Source of the DNA: Gordionus sp. m RMFG-2023
Lineage: Eukaryota > Nematomorpha > Gordioida > Chordodea > Parachordodidae
DNA length: 64,000 nucleotides
NCBI RefSeq assembly: GCF_954871325.1
Contig: NC_088775.1
Span: forward strand, 73,943,561 to 74,007,560
Direction: 5' to 3'
Shown piece after piece: positions 22,801 to 37,800 of this stretch (its first letter is position 1; each line of letters begins with the position of its first letter). The notes under the pieces were generated by a model. It did no database searches. It was not told the DNA's origin and saw nothing but the letters and a program-made list of their open reading frames with translations. A program made the position numbers and the translations under genes.

Positions 22801-25800
22801 AATATAAAAATTATTTGTAAATTATTTATTATCATCTTATATTTGCCATATTATTAAATAATATTAAAATATTAATATATATCCATGCTTTTCGATGAAG
22901 GCCCTCTGTTTATAAAACAGATGTTCTAATTATACCTCCTAATGCTGCTTTAGTTTATGATGAAGATTTCGATAAAAAGATCTAACTGACACGCCTGATC
23001 TTCCACTAGATACTGCAGGGGAGATCGAAATCTTATATCCAGCAGACATTGATATTGTCTCAGAAACCTCAATATCTAAAAATCAAGAAAGAAAATTAAA
23101 TTTTCGAAATAATATAAAATGAAAAAAAAACTGTTCCAATCTACTCATCGAGACCTACTGATAAGGAATATTATCGAATTCCAATTTGATTTTATCCAAA
23201 AAACTTCAATAGAAACATTTGAAATAATTTTTGATCAAGAACATAATTATTCCAAACAAAACAATAGGCTAAATTTTATTACAACCGAGTCAGAAATGAA
23301 AAGATTTATAGGAATTCTTTTGCTGACTGAATATAATTCCATTGCTGCAAAGAATATATTGGTCTAATGACAATGATATTATTATACCAATCGTTAGGAA
23401 TTCAATGATACAATATACATTTCGGGATATAAATAGGAATCTACATTTATCTAATAACTCAACTGTTGATGAAGATGATAATCTTTATAAAGTCCGCCTA
23501 TATTTAAATTTACTTAATAAAAAGTTTCAACAATTCGGTATATTTTTACATAATTTATGCTCAGATGAGCATATGATACCTTATCGAGGAAATAATATAT
23601 CAAGGAAAAATATAAACCCAATGGCTTCGAATTTGTTTTTACAAATTAACTCCAAGTTTTCCAAGTATTTTCTTTGCATTTCATTTACTTGATAATTTTT
23701 TACATCTCTAAGACTTTTATCGCATTTGAAGTATCTTTGATTTTTTGCAACTAGATCTATAAGAGAAAATAGGCTTGAAAATTCTCCCCTAGAAACAATT
23801 AAAATTATTGCAAAAAAGAGAGGTGCTATTACGACTACCGATTTGAAAAGACATATGAAATATTTGTAGTTCGAAAGAATGATAGTTCAGTGGTGACAGT
23901 TACATCATCAGTAAAGTTCTTAGCCCTCTATGCAAGATATCAAAATTCTCGCGAAAGTTTTCTCAAAAATAAAAATTAAATAACCTAATCTTATAAATTC
24001 ATATAATTCCAATATGGTTGGCGTTGATCTGTGCCATAACCTAGTCAACATATAGAATAATATACGAGGTAAAAAAATGGTGGTGGCTTATTTTTAGCAT
24101 TTTTATTGACATATCGATAGTAAATTTATGGAAGTCATGGAATCGAGTGAATCCTGGATGATAAAAATCATTACTGACATTTCGTCTGGAAATAACTACG
24201 ACACTTTTGAAAACTCCCCTGGTAAATAAAAAGATGAGTGCAAGTAGAGGCCATCCTAGTAAATTTTCATCACTAAGTGAAACACCTGAAAATTCTTATG
24301 GTCATTATGTATGTAATAATATTATCGATATTCGATAAAACCAATATATATTAATTGTTAAAAAAAATTTCATAATATAAAAATTACAAAATTGTATCCT
24401 ATAAATATGAAATATGTTAATAAATTTGAAATTATCTATCTTCATTCGATTTTGTGCAATAATATAATTTTATCTTATTTTTATACCCCTAATGGTCAAC
24501 GTTGCAGATATGTAACGGTGATTTCTTATTTAGGATGATTTTTTGATGTTGATTTTTTAATGATTTCTTAGTTAGACTAAAATAAATAAAATTTGAAAAA
24601 ATCAAGAATTTTCATCGAGTAGAAAAAGTGTGACCATTAATAGGTTAATAAAAATAATTAATAATATATATTAATAAATTAGAAATCTTACCTTTGATAT
24701 TTTTCTTAGAATAGGCAAAAAACTCTTTATTACAAGTTGTTTGCTCTGACAGGTCTTTGTAAACTAGCCTTGGCCACTACTTTTGACTTACCTCCGACTC
24801 CATCATATACCGATTTACCATGAAATTTGGCCTAGAAATGCCACTCAGCTTTTATTACGAAATAATCTTCATGATGGCAAAGATTGATTATTTTTTTGCG
24901 ATTCTTATATTGTGACGCTGCTCCATCTGAAAAGTAGAAGAATTTTTTTGGGCTGCTTTAAATTTCTTTGTTGAGTAGTGGACTAAATATTTTTGGAATA
25001 AATAAATGGCAATTGTATTTAAAAAACATGGCATCGGTATCTGGGGAAAAAGTGGCATCGATGCATCTTTGATAATAGATTTGACATATGTCAGCAAACG
25101 GGACTAGGAATTTAATGTATTATGCTATTAGGCTACGAAATCAACTAGAGGTGAGTTCTTGAAGTTGCTTTCTATATTTTTGAACATATTGTTGTAATCT
25201 CTTTAAAAATACAATATTTCTATAGAATTTGGACCACATCTTGATAATTCAATATTTTCAATTCATCTTCCAATCAATTTTTTTTTTAAAAAGTGTCTTT
25301 ATATTGCGATTCTGTTGAACTTATGTTTTGTTTTAAACTAAGGCAGCTTTCCCAATTGGGAAAATAATGGATAATTTAACATTCCTCATCAAATTTTTAT
25401 AATTTAACATTAGATAACCACCAGCTTTTCTCATAAAAAAATTATGTTTGCCGTTGAATTATTTTTAGATTTATCAATCATAATTTTAATATATTCCATT
25501 ATAATTTATAATGATTGTTTTGAATCAATAATAAAGATTGTTTATATTTGTTACAATGTTTGAGACAATAAATATGAAATTTTTATAACGTATTACAATT
25601 TTTAATATTTAAAAATAAACTAGCAACTCCTTGGCTGATGTTGCTCTGGTTGCAAAAGTTGATAAAGAATTGTGGGATTTAGAAAGACCTTTGGAAAAAT
25701 CGTGTAGCTTGCAAATTCTTACATTTGAAGATGATGAGGGTATAATATTAGTTTATATTAAAATTTATTATATATTTTATATTTAGGAAAGCAGGTATAT

Positions 25801-28800
25801 TGGCATTCTACTGCTCATATCTTAGGGGAAGCAATGGAAACTAAGTATTGTGGATTGCTATGTTATGGGCCTCCTATAGAAAATGGGTTTTATTATGACA
25901 TGTTTATGGATAAACAGTAAAATATATCTTTTTTATACATTTGTTGATTTAGATTTTGTGACGTAAAATATAAAACTTTACAAATATTTAGTTGTCTGGT
26001 ATCTCAAAACGATTTTCCTGCGCTGGAGAACTCCATGAAGTCTATCATTAAAGATAAGCAACCATTTGAAAGATTAGAATTAAGCAAAGAGGAGCTGATG
26101 AAAATGTTTGAGGTATTTTTGAATTTCATTCATTAATAATAGTGTTATAAAATTTATAGACACTATGTAAATTAAGGATTAATTAATTGGATAAGAACAT
26201 TCATATATATACGAGAGTATTACAATAAAGAATCAAAACTTGTTTTAGAGTCAAAATTGGATTGACTCCTATTATTTATATTTTAAGAGACCCTCTGTAA
26301 ATAATTCCCCGGAGAATTATTTACCGGAAAAGGAATTATTAGGAAAATAACTATTCGGAAAAAAAATATCTCAAAATTTTTCCACTAAAAAAATATCTTG
26401 GTAAAATCCCATTTTTTAGATTCTAAAAAAATTTTTACGAATTAAATAAGACCTTTATTCATAATATATAACATTGTAATATTAACATCAGCTCGGGTGG
26501 AACTCGTTTTTAGTGTAGCAGATTAGGTTTAACTATAAAACAATTCTTGATCTTGAATTTTTTATTGATTGAAATTTTTTTTTGAGATATGAATGAATGC
26601 TAACGCATTCCCGGTTAGTTTATTTTTTTTTTGGAAAATGAATTTTGAACAAGAACGAAATTGTTTTTTTAGAGATGCTTTTTACATCCCTACTTTCTAG
26701 TATCTAATAAAATAGATACTTTTTTCCGGGGAATTATTTTTTTGGGGTTGATCATTACGAGATTTAATTTCCGGGGAATGTATTTTATTTATCAGGTAAT
26801 AATTATCCTAGGATTTATTTTCGGGTTTTCCATTTTCTATATAGTTTTTTTAGTCACACAGTGAAAGGACACTGTTTTGAAACAAATGTCATTATGTCTT
26901 AAAAGAAGGCTATAAATATAATATTTTAAAATTAAGAATTGATATTTGTTAGATAAGGTGAAACAAATTACATGATATGTGAGGCTAATACCCCCCCCCC
27001 TCCCCCCATCCAATTTAAAATTGATGTCTTTCAAAAGAAAATCTACAAATTGGAAACTAAAATTCTGACATATTCTCACAACATCCAAGAAACAAATTTA
27101 AAAAAAATATTATATGATTCTTTCCCAAAGTTCTCATTAAAAATATACTTTCATAATATACATCAAGAAATTATCTAGTAATCCATTTAGATGCCGTAAA
27201 AACCAAATAAAAAGGAGTTTTTTAAAATGATAATTACGACTTCTACAATTTTTTTAAAAATTTTGATATACTCTTTTAGTACAATCCTTTCAAGTTGAGA
27301 ATTTTAGACTCCATAACTTCTTCAATTACTACTGTTTATAGATGTGGGCCGCTCATAGATTTATGTCGGGGACCACATGTTAGAAATACTGCAAAAATCA
27401 AAGCCTTTTCATTGACCAAAGTATATACATATATTATATATATATGAATACCAGAGGCATTAATGGGCATAATTTTTTTGATTAAGTCCATCTCAGGCCC
27501 TAGTACAAAATTTTTTTAGGCCCAGGCCGGCCCCATATTTAATGTTAAAAAAAATTACCCAAGCCCATCTCCAAAAATTTAATGAAAATAAACAATATTT
27601 AAGTGTATTTAGGCAATTAATTTGATAATAATACGGAAATTTATTTTTATTTTAAGAGAAAAATTGCAATATTTTTTTATGTCAGCATTGTTTTAAATAA
27701 GCTACATTTAAATAAAAAAAATTTAGGCCAACCCATTGATAAATTTTTCAAAACTCAGACTTAACCCAGGCCCGCTATAAGGCGGCTAGTAATGGGCCGT
27801 GGGGCCCGACTCATGAAGGTCTCTGATGTATACAACTACAATCAAATATATTGGTTATGATGTTATTAATTAGGGATGTACCGATATTTTTTATCGGATC
27901 GGGCCGATATTTCACCCATTTTAAATATCGGCCAATTATATAATTTTCCGATCCGATCCGATATAAAATGGCGTCTTTAACAAAAATATAATTTTAAAAA
28001 AAAGTTATATCTAGAATCATTTATTTTTATAAATAAATCGAAATCCATTTTTAGTTATTTTTTATAATAATTAATTTATAAACATTCTGCCATATTGTTA
28101 TTTTTTTGCGCATTCTGTTTATAAAAGTGTGCGATAATCTCTTCGGAATCTGTTTTTAGTAATGCTGTAAAGTAACGTCAAAAAAGTAACGACGTTACTA
28201 ACGTCGTTACCTTTTTGAAGAAAAGGAACATCATACGTTACCTTTTTCTAGAAGTAACGGTAACGCGTTTCTTTTTTTTGGGTAACGGTAACGCAAAACG
28301 TTACTCGTTACTTTAAATTTTTTCTTAAAAAAATATTAATAAAAAAACATATTTTATTGTGCTATAAAATTACTTTTATTTATTTTTAATATAAATAATA
28401 AACCAAGTTTTTAATTCATATCAACCACCATTCCTTTCATTCTTATTTAAATTTTCGCTCGTTATTTTCAATCAAAATTCAAAGTATATATTAATATTAT
28501 TATTCTATATTATAATTTATTTTAAGAATATATGCCAAACTCTATAATAGTTGATTCTTCTGATGAAGAAAATTTAACCCTTCCATGGCCTCAATTTGAG
28601 ACATATTTTATTCCAATAGAGAAAATTAAGGGTACAAAATCGACACTTTGTAAATGTAGATTATGTCCTAAACAAATATATCAACCTCGATGTCTAGCAG
28701 TTCCAATTTAAAAAAACATATGAAGGTAAAAAGATGAAATAATATATTATTATTTTTAGATTTTAATAATGATATTAATATAATATACTATTATTTTAAA

Positions 28801-31800
28801 CATATGTGTATTACAAAATAACCATTAAAATAAGTATACTTTCATAATATTTTGAAAAGCTTAATCATGAAATTTAGATATAAAACAATTGAATTATACT
28901 AACGGTAACGCGTTTCTTTTTTGAGGTAACGTTTATAGCACTAGTTTTTAGTGAAGCGGTGATATTGATAGTTACCGTCGCCTCAGGCTGACCTCTGATA
29001 AATTGTAATTTTGGTATTTCTAAAAAGAAATCTTCAATATTAATGTTAAATATTATTTTAAATTTCATAATATATTTGTTTATTACTTATTATTAGTGCT
29101 GTAAACGTTACCTCAAAAAAGAAACACGTTACCGTTACTCGTTACATTGGAAAAAAAAAGAACGCGTTACCCTTACTCGTTACCTTTTTAAAAAAGGAAC
29201 GCGCGTTGACTTTTCAAAAAATAACGTATTACTCGTTACTTAAAAAAATTAAATATTATATACAAAAATATATTTATTTTTTCTTACAATTTATAATATA
29301 GACAAAACTATAAAAAATAATACATAAAATGATGAGATCTTATTATAAAAAATTTTCATATATAATATATAAAGATAACATTTTTTTGTAATAATTTTTT
29401 ATTTATTTTTAGCAATAATTGATTTTCAAAATTTTCATCAGACAAACAAGAGCGCTTAGTGCTCAACACAGCCTTCGCCGTGCTAAACACACGTTCAATA
29501 GGAGCAGAGGATGGGAGGGTGGTATTATATTTAATAAATAAAAATTTTAACTCGGGGAATTTATTAAAAATATTTAAAGAAGTATCTTTATTTTGAAAAA
29601 AATTTAATAAAATATCTTCACAAGGATTTTCATTAATTTCCTCAAAAATTTATCTTTATCAGAAAATATTTTGGTATTTGTTTTGGATAAGGGAATCAGG
29701 TCTGCTCTTTCTCAATCAAGATCTTTTCTCAAAATGGAAATAAGATCTTGCATTCTTTGTTTATTCATCTCTGATTTTATCCAGGGCCAATCTAATTTAA
29801 ATAGTGGGTAAATCATTGCTGATAGTATATATTCATCTTTGTAGATGTGTTTGAATCTATTGAAAATAAAATCAAAATATAAGCAATATTTGAAATGTAT
29901 ACCTCTTATCTATGCCTTCCAGGATTGAGTTAATAAGTGGCTTACAAAACTTGAAATGATTTAAAGCCATTTTTTTAAGTTTTAATATTATAATGGTTAT
30001 TGTGGGAGTGAGATATCCCAAATACATTTTTCCTTCGCTCTCTAAAATAGAAAGAGCCGTAGCAATTGGGTCCATAACTTATAAAACATATATATACATA
30101 TAATATTTCTTAATTTACACAAACCATACAAAATTCATCCATGAACGACTTGTCGCTATCTGAAAATCTCTGCAATTCAGATTTATCACAAGAGTCATCA
30201 AATTTTTGGCAATTCTCCTTAATAAGACTATCTATTAATTTCACGGAGTTATAAAAAGAGTTCCATCTTGTTATAACCGGTTTAATAAGATATCTTCCCA
30301 TGTTTTCCTTAAAAATGGTTGCACAATTTGAAGATTGCCCATGTTTATTCCACAATAGCTTACATTTAGGAAATGTAATTTTTGAAATGGCTTTAAAATA
30401 GACATCGTTATTTGCCTTTTCAATGTCAACACTTGCAATCAGATTTAAAGTGTGTGCTGAACAGGAATGATGCTTGGGTAGGTATACAATACTATCATTA
30501 TGATTTTCAAATAGATCACATAATGGCAGATGAACTATTTCATCATCCGGTTCTTCTTCTTGTTCATATACTCTAATAAATTTTTAGTAAATATATTATA
30601 ATTTTTTTTACTTGAAAGCTTTTATATAATTTCTTGCATTATCTATAATGCATTTGGTCACTTTATTTTGTATCTTATAAGTTGTAAAAATTTCAAAGAT
30701 TATTTTTGCTAGGTAATCAAATGTGTGTTTTATTTAGCCTTTTACTAGCTAGGCAAGCTGAAACCCTCTCAAGTGTCTGGGAGTAGCCAGTGTACAGTCA
30801 TCCCTAAATAAGAACACTTTAAAAGGCAATATTATCAATCTACAAGAATATTTTATATACCGATGATAAGCTGACCAAGAATCCATAGTTGTACAAACAA
30901 ATTCTTTAATACGCAATAAATCCACTAATTTTTTTGTCATGGTTTCACCAGCTTTGTTAATTTTTTATACAAGGGTAGGCCTTGATATCACATTTTTGAA
31001 TGGCTGCAATTTTTTGATAATATTAATAAATGCAGGGCTTTCTACAATTGAAAATGGTTGTAATTCTTCAATTACAAAATTAAAAACTAATTCATCAACA
31101 GTATTGAGTTTTATTGATCTTTGATGTATATGGATTCTGCATATCAATGATTGTGAGTTGATTGGTTTCAATTTTTTTTCTTTTATTACTATTTAAGTTT
31201 TCATTTATTTGAGGAATGTAAAGCCTATATTTTAAACAAAATATAATTATTTATTACTGAATTTTTATTAAAAATAACTAAGCTTTTTTAATAATTGAAG
31301 ATTAAAAATTTAACTGCATTTTGAATACCTCACTAAAAAATTGATATTCTGATGGCCAAAGATTTTTCAATTTCTTATTTTTTTCATAATTCTGAATTAT
31401 CATTTAAAAAGGAATCAGGAAAAATATCTAGGTTCTGTTCTCTAAAACAATATTGCTTCAGTTTCATTATATATTTAATAATACATAAAATAAAGATTTT
31501 TAAATTCATATTAACTATTTGAAGTTATACCAATAGCAAGACTAAAACAAGAAATAGAAGATATTGTTTAAACCCAATACATTAGATTATTTTGTTAATC
31601 TTAAGTTTTTAATGTTGGTTCCCAGCCCTATATACTATAGTATAATTCAATTGTTTTATATCTAAATTTCATGATTAAGCTTTTCAAAATATTATGAAAT
31701 ATACTTATTTTAATGGTTATTTTATAATACACATATGTTTAAAATAATAGTATATTATATTAATATCATTATTAAAATCTAAAAATAATAATATATTATT

Positions 31801-34800
31801 TCATCTTTTTACCTTCATATGTTTTTTTAAATTGGAACTGCTAGACATCGACATAATCTACATTTACAAAGTGTCGATTTTGTACCCTTAATTTTCTCTA
31901 TTGGAATAAAATATGTCTCAAATTGAGGCCATGGAAGGGTTAAATTTTCTTCATCAGAAGAATCAACTATTATAGAGTTTGGCATATATTCTTAAAATAA
32001 ATTATAATATAGAATAATAATATTAATATATACTTTGAATTTTGATTGAATATTAGTTAGATTAAAATTTGATTGAAAATAACGAGCGAAAATTTAAATA
32101 AGAATGAAAGGAATGTTGGTTGATATGAATTAAAAACTCGGTTTATTATTTATATTAAAAATAAATAAAAGTAATTTTATAGCACAATAAAATATGTTTT
32201 TTTTATTAATATTTTTTTAAGAAAAAATTTTAAGTAACGTTTTGCGTTACCGTTACCCAAAAAAAAGAAACGCGTTACAGTTACTCGTAACTTCTAGAAA
32301 AATGTAACGTATGACGTTCCTTTTCTACAAAAAAAGACGTTACTTTACAGCACTACTTATTATGTATATAGATTAATGTTATTACTTGTTATATAAAAGT
32401 GATTTAACAATAAAAATATTTTATATACTTTTAGAATTGCAATTGGATTGAATATAAACTATAATTGATCATTATAATATATTTAAATAACATAAGTTAT
32501 GGTATAGTTAAATTATAGATGTTATATTAATAAAAAGTATATTAAAAATTAAACCATTGGTATCTTTACAGAATACAAAATTAGATATGATAACAGATCG
32601 GTAGTCGGCCGATATCAATTTAATATCGTATCGGATTGGCCTCCAAAATGCGGTATCGGTACACCCCTATTATTAATATAGTACTGATATTTCATCATAT
32701 TGTTACTCAGGGAGGTTAATTATTTTTATGTAGCTTTATATATAGGCTTTTTTAATCCTTATCATTTTCTCTTTCCATTTTACATACAAAAGACATCTTC
32801 AACTTATTGGGAAGGGGATTGCAAAGCTGAAACATTGCAAAGAATATATGGCATATCCTTCCCTGATACTAAGCAATTAAAGGAATGGAAAACCCTGCAG
32901 ATTGAAGCTCTTAAAAGAGACCATAGGAAAATTGGCAAGGTTTACGATATATTATATACGAGTATTTATGTTACATTTTTTTTATCTTGTAAAAAAAGTT
33001 TGGGAATATAAAATCCAAAAGCATGCGCACACTAACATATAAATTTACAGACCGTTTTATTTAGATCCACGTGGGCTTGATCATTTTGGTTCAGCATAGT
33101 TTAATATTTTATAATGGATTTAAAAATATCTAGTGATAATTGCTATATATCTTGTAAATGATCATGGCCAAACTTATTAGGGCATCGATTTGCTTCTTAT
33201 TAAATTATTTCAATTTTTGTTATTATATAGCGTATTTTAACTTTTATAGTGGATGAAAAATTCCAATTCACGGCTACGAAAAAAAAATTTTTTTTAAACA
33301 AATTTTAAATCAGTTTTTATTGTATTTGAATTTTTTTAAAAATTTACTACTTTTTTAAAATAAATAATTTTATCCAGTTTCTAAATCATAATATTACCGA
33401 TTAATTAATATTTGAGAGTTAAAATAAATTAATTATCGAATATTCAAAAATATTTACTTTTTTTAAATTTTTTTTAAGAATTCAAAACAAATTGATTTTC
33501 TTTTTGAAATTCTAAATCTTTTTTTTTTGGTTTCTTAGCCCTTCATCAAACATGATTAAAAACTTATTTTATTATAAATTCTCAAATGTTTTAAATAACA
33601 AATTAACACTTATATTTTTTTAGAAAAAGCTTAATCACTTTTTCCTAGAGAAGATTAGCCCCTAAAATATAGGAAAATGAGATTTATATATTTATAAAAA
33701 AAACTTTTTTTAAAAAAATAAAAAGGAACAAGAACTATTTTTCTTTCACGAGCTCAGTCCCGGCTCCTGTTTTTTCTTCCCCAAAGGAGCTCACATTTAC
33801 AACACTTTGATAGAATTCATCAGGGGGGAGTACAGAAAAAGAGGTTTTTCCGAAGTAATTACTCCAAATATGTACAATTCGAAGCTTTGGCAAATATCTG
33901 GACATTGGCAACATTACGCGGTATGATATTTTATCTGTGCGGAAAAGCATTTTCGTTAATATTGCTACCATACAACCTTCTGTGACACAGTTATTAGTAT
34001 AGTTGGGTAGTTGCTCTAGTTTTAGTCTAGTCTTAGCCAATAACTTTAACCTCATCCTCAGGTTTTTAAGATATAGCCTACAAAAATAAAACTCGCTTCT
34101 CAATGCTTAGCTGATTTCCTTCAGCACATGCTCATAGAATGAGCCGAATCAGTCTATTTTTAGCTATTACCCACCTATAGTTGCTAAGTGGCGTTACCTT
34201 TATTTTATTTTTTTTTAATTATTAACTAAACTATATCACACATTCATTTTTTAGTTAGACTTAGAATTATATTTTTTTCGTACATTCTTTCCTTTTGATT
34301 GGGATGGTGTATGACTATCAAAAATACTACTAGTAACATGAATTTTTAATTAAAATTTTATTATAAAACAAAAATTTGATTAGGATAACATGTTTATCAT
34401 TGGCGATGAGGCATCAAACGCTCATTCAACTGCACCATCTTTCAATGGTGATTCTAATACCATTCCTGATGCAAACCAAAATTTATCTTCCAAAGAACAT
34501 ATTGCTTTCAAAGAACTTCAGAGTAACAAAGAAGTAATGGCTTTGAAACCCATGAATTGCCCAGGTTAGGTTTATAGGATTTATATATGTATCGGCCGAT
34601 ATTTATAATTTTAAACGATAATACCCAAGGAAAACAATTTTTTCGTTAATTTTATTTATTTTTTTTTCAGTCTATATTAAGTCATGAAATTTGATAAAAT
34701 AAATTTGATCTGTGATGTTAATATTTTTTTTTACCTTTTGATTTATTTTACTTTTACAAATTTTATATTTATAAATTATCTTTATAAAACTAAATATAAT

Positions 34801-37800
34801 ATAATTTTTTACGGTATCGGCCATATCGATGCATCTCTGATTATAAATGATCAAATAATAAAGGTAAACCGTAAAAATTTTCATATGTAAATATCCATAC
34901 TTTTTTTTATCTGTTAATATTCCACTCTTAAAAATTAAAGTTTATACTTTGAAAATTTACCACGAATTTTTTTTATTAGGCCATTGTCTGATGTTCAAGC
35001 ACAGGCCTAGATCATGGCGCGAATTACCACTCAGAATGGCCGATTTCGGTGTTTTGCATAGAAACGAAGTCAGCGGTGCCTTAACTGGACTAACCAGGGT
35101 TAGAAGGTTTCAGCAAGATGACGCCCATATATTTTGCAGGATGGAACAAGTTTAACATTTTTTTAAAAAACAAAATAAAGAGGAAAGGGTAAATAAAAGT
35201 TATGAGAAAGATGGACATATTTTACAAAGGCCAGGGTAAGATTAGCAGATTTTTGAGTTCAAGATTAGTCAGATCTCTAGATTAGAACAACATTAATTTT
35301 TTTTAGTAAGAGCATAGCGTATAATGAATGTTAATTGGTAAAAAATTAAAGTTTGTAATGGAAAAGGACTAAGATTACAAGTAAAACACTTAAATTATGA
35401 AATCCAAGCTATACATTTAAAATTGAAATAAAGATACTTAAGGTAATGAATAATTTTAAAAATTCTAATTCTCGTTTTCTATTTAATTTGAATTACCAAA
35501 GATTGAAGAAGAAATAAAATCATGTTTACAATTCATATCAGACGTTTTCTGCGTGTTCGGTTTCACGTTTAAACTTTTCTTAGCTACCAGACCTGAAAAA
35601 TTTATGGGGGACCCCCAAAAATGGGACACGGCAGAACAAGTATATACTCACTTTATCAGGGTCATAAGCAGAATGTTTAATAAGGGTAACTGGGGATGGG
35701 GGGGGGGGTTAATTTTTTAAGGTATGATTAGAAATTGCGTATATAAAGCGAATTCGACCAGAAATTATATATATATATATACTATTTAAAAAATAATTTA
35801 TTTAAAAAGGAAAACTGTACTGTATCACAAAAATTAAAAATATAATGATAATAATATTTAGTACTAAAAAAGTGTTTGGCGTAGATCCATTAATCAAAAT
35901 TAATGTAATATTATGAATATTTTATTTAATATAAGGCAAATTTGTGATATTTTTTAAAAATTACATTTCACTTCTAATTGTATGAAAATGGCCAAAAATG
36001 CGAAATCTACAATATTTCGCTGTGGGGCAGGATTCTACCCCACCCTGTTATTATGACCCTGCATTTTGCACTCACTAATAATAATTTACACTAAAATTAT
36101 TCAAATTTAGGATAAGGGGGGGGGAATGTGTTTAAAGATATGAAGATTGGAAGATACACTGTTTTTTCATTAAAAAATGCCATCCATTTATGAACATTAT
36201 AAGTTACCTATCGATCAGAATGGTTTGCGAATTTACTTAATATTTATGTAACTGAAAGTTTAAACAAAACCTTAAAATCAATTAACCATTTAATCATCAA
36301 TAAAATACTGGAAAAGGGTATTTAAAATATTTTTTTTAAAAAAGGCTTCATGGAATATAAAAGGTAAATTATTTTATTAGATATCCAAAATCTTTTTAAA
36401 AAAATCGAAATTTTCTAGAATTATGTTTTGGATACGTTTTTATTGTTTATTTAAAATAGCTTGTTTAATTATTTTCATTAGAGTTTCGAAAATTTATACA
36501 TATGATTGATTTTTTATTAAATACAATTTCAAAAAAAATATATAAACATTTTATTTTTTAAATAATTCATAACTAAAAAAATGATTCTATTTTTAAATTC
36601 AAAAACAAAGTGTCTTTTATTTTCTCAGCCCTGAAAGCTACAACTTTTGATGTCAGATTTGCACATCATTTTATTTTAAATTTAAATATCTTGATAATCT
36701 TTTTCTTGATTAAATTTTATTTAGCAATTAGCCAAAAGTTTAGATGAGTTTGGTTTACCATGGACCCTTAATCCCGGAGATGGGGCATTTTATGGGCCAA
36801 AGGTATGTAATATTGTTTAAATGAATAAAAACAAAATATTTTCTTTTTTTCAAATCCTTTTTTAATCTATAATAGCTAATAAATAATTATGTTATTTTTA
36901 AAATAACAGCTTTTACAAAAAAAAAGAAGTTCTACAGCTCCTTTATATAATATTTTATAACTCAATAATGTAATATTCTGCTACATATATGCTCCATTTA
37001 TTATGATGCAATAATTTTCCGACAAAATTGGAATTATATTTTGACATATTCTTTTGCTTTATATACTAAAATGATACAAATTATATTATGATTGATAACC
37101 CTAGAATAGTTTTTAAAAATAAAATCAGCTAAATAATAAAAAAGAAAGACCTTGTATAATGATTACTAATCTCCACAAAAATATAGATAACTTATTTTCA
37201 AAGAAAAAGGAACTAAAATAAAAAGAAGTTTATAAAATTAACTCATCAAAAAATCAGTATAAATCTATCAAAAACATCTAACAATTAGTAGCCAGTATTT
37301 TAACACCAACACATATTAGAGATCTGCAAAGTCAGGCCCATTTTGGCCTTAAAGATTTTTGCATTAAAATTTTATGAAAAGTCCGCCCCACATAAGTTTT
37401 TTTATACGAATTTTCTTGCCATCGCATTTTTAATATATATATCTAATTCTTTCCCAATGTTAATTAAGGCCTTATATATCTACTTTATTGCTATCTATTT
37501 CCACAACAACCGTTTTATAAATCAATTGTTTTTGATATCTGTTTTATGTATTTGTAATTGGATCATATCATAAATAATTTATTTTTTATGAATTTTCTAT
37601 ATTAGATAATTTTAGTTAGACAACCTTTAAAATACAGAGAAATAAGCATATTGTAATTTATTTTCAAATAGTATGAATGATCAATATTATTTAATTTGAA
37701 ATTGAATTTTATGAAAAATCAGAGATTTGCATGGTCTGTCTGGTTTTTTATATATACAATGTCCGGATCAGCCCGTTACATTTTTAAAAACAGGTCCAGT

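Larger units (their letters stand above)
27871..32669. mobile_element. hAT-type MITE, TAGGGRTGTACCGATA family, copy 1, hosting two younger insertions
   Basis: Ends TAGGGATGTACCGATA and GGTATCGGTACACCCCTA are bounded by exact TTATTAAT duplications (27863-27870 and 32670-32677). Subterminal ATCGGATCGGGCCGATA-like repeats are dense. Subtracting the insertions at 28160-28943 and 29094-32355 with one copy of each duplication leaves about 737 bp, close to the 773 bp of the uninterrupted relative at 57979-58751. The whole nest lies within intron 6 of the synthetase gene. Confidence 0.92.

Noticed and set aside
33735-34103. 122-codon minus-strand frame
   Set aside because: It is the antisense shadow of synthetase exon 8, whose plus-strand frame matches the family closely.
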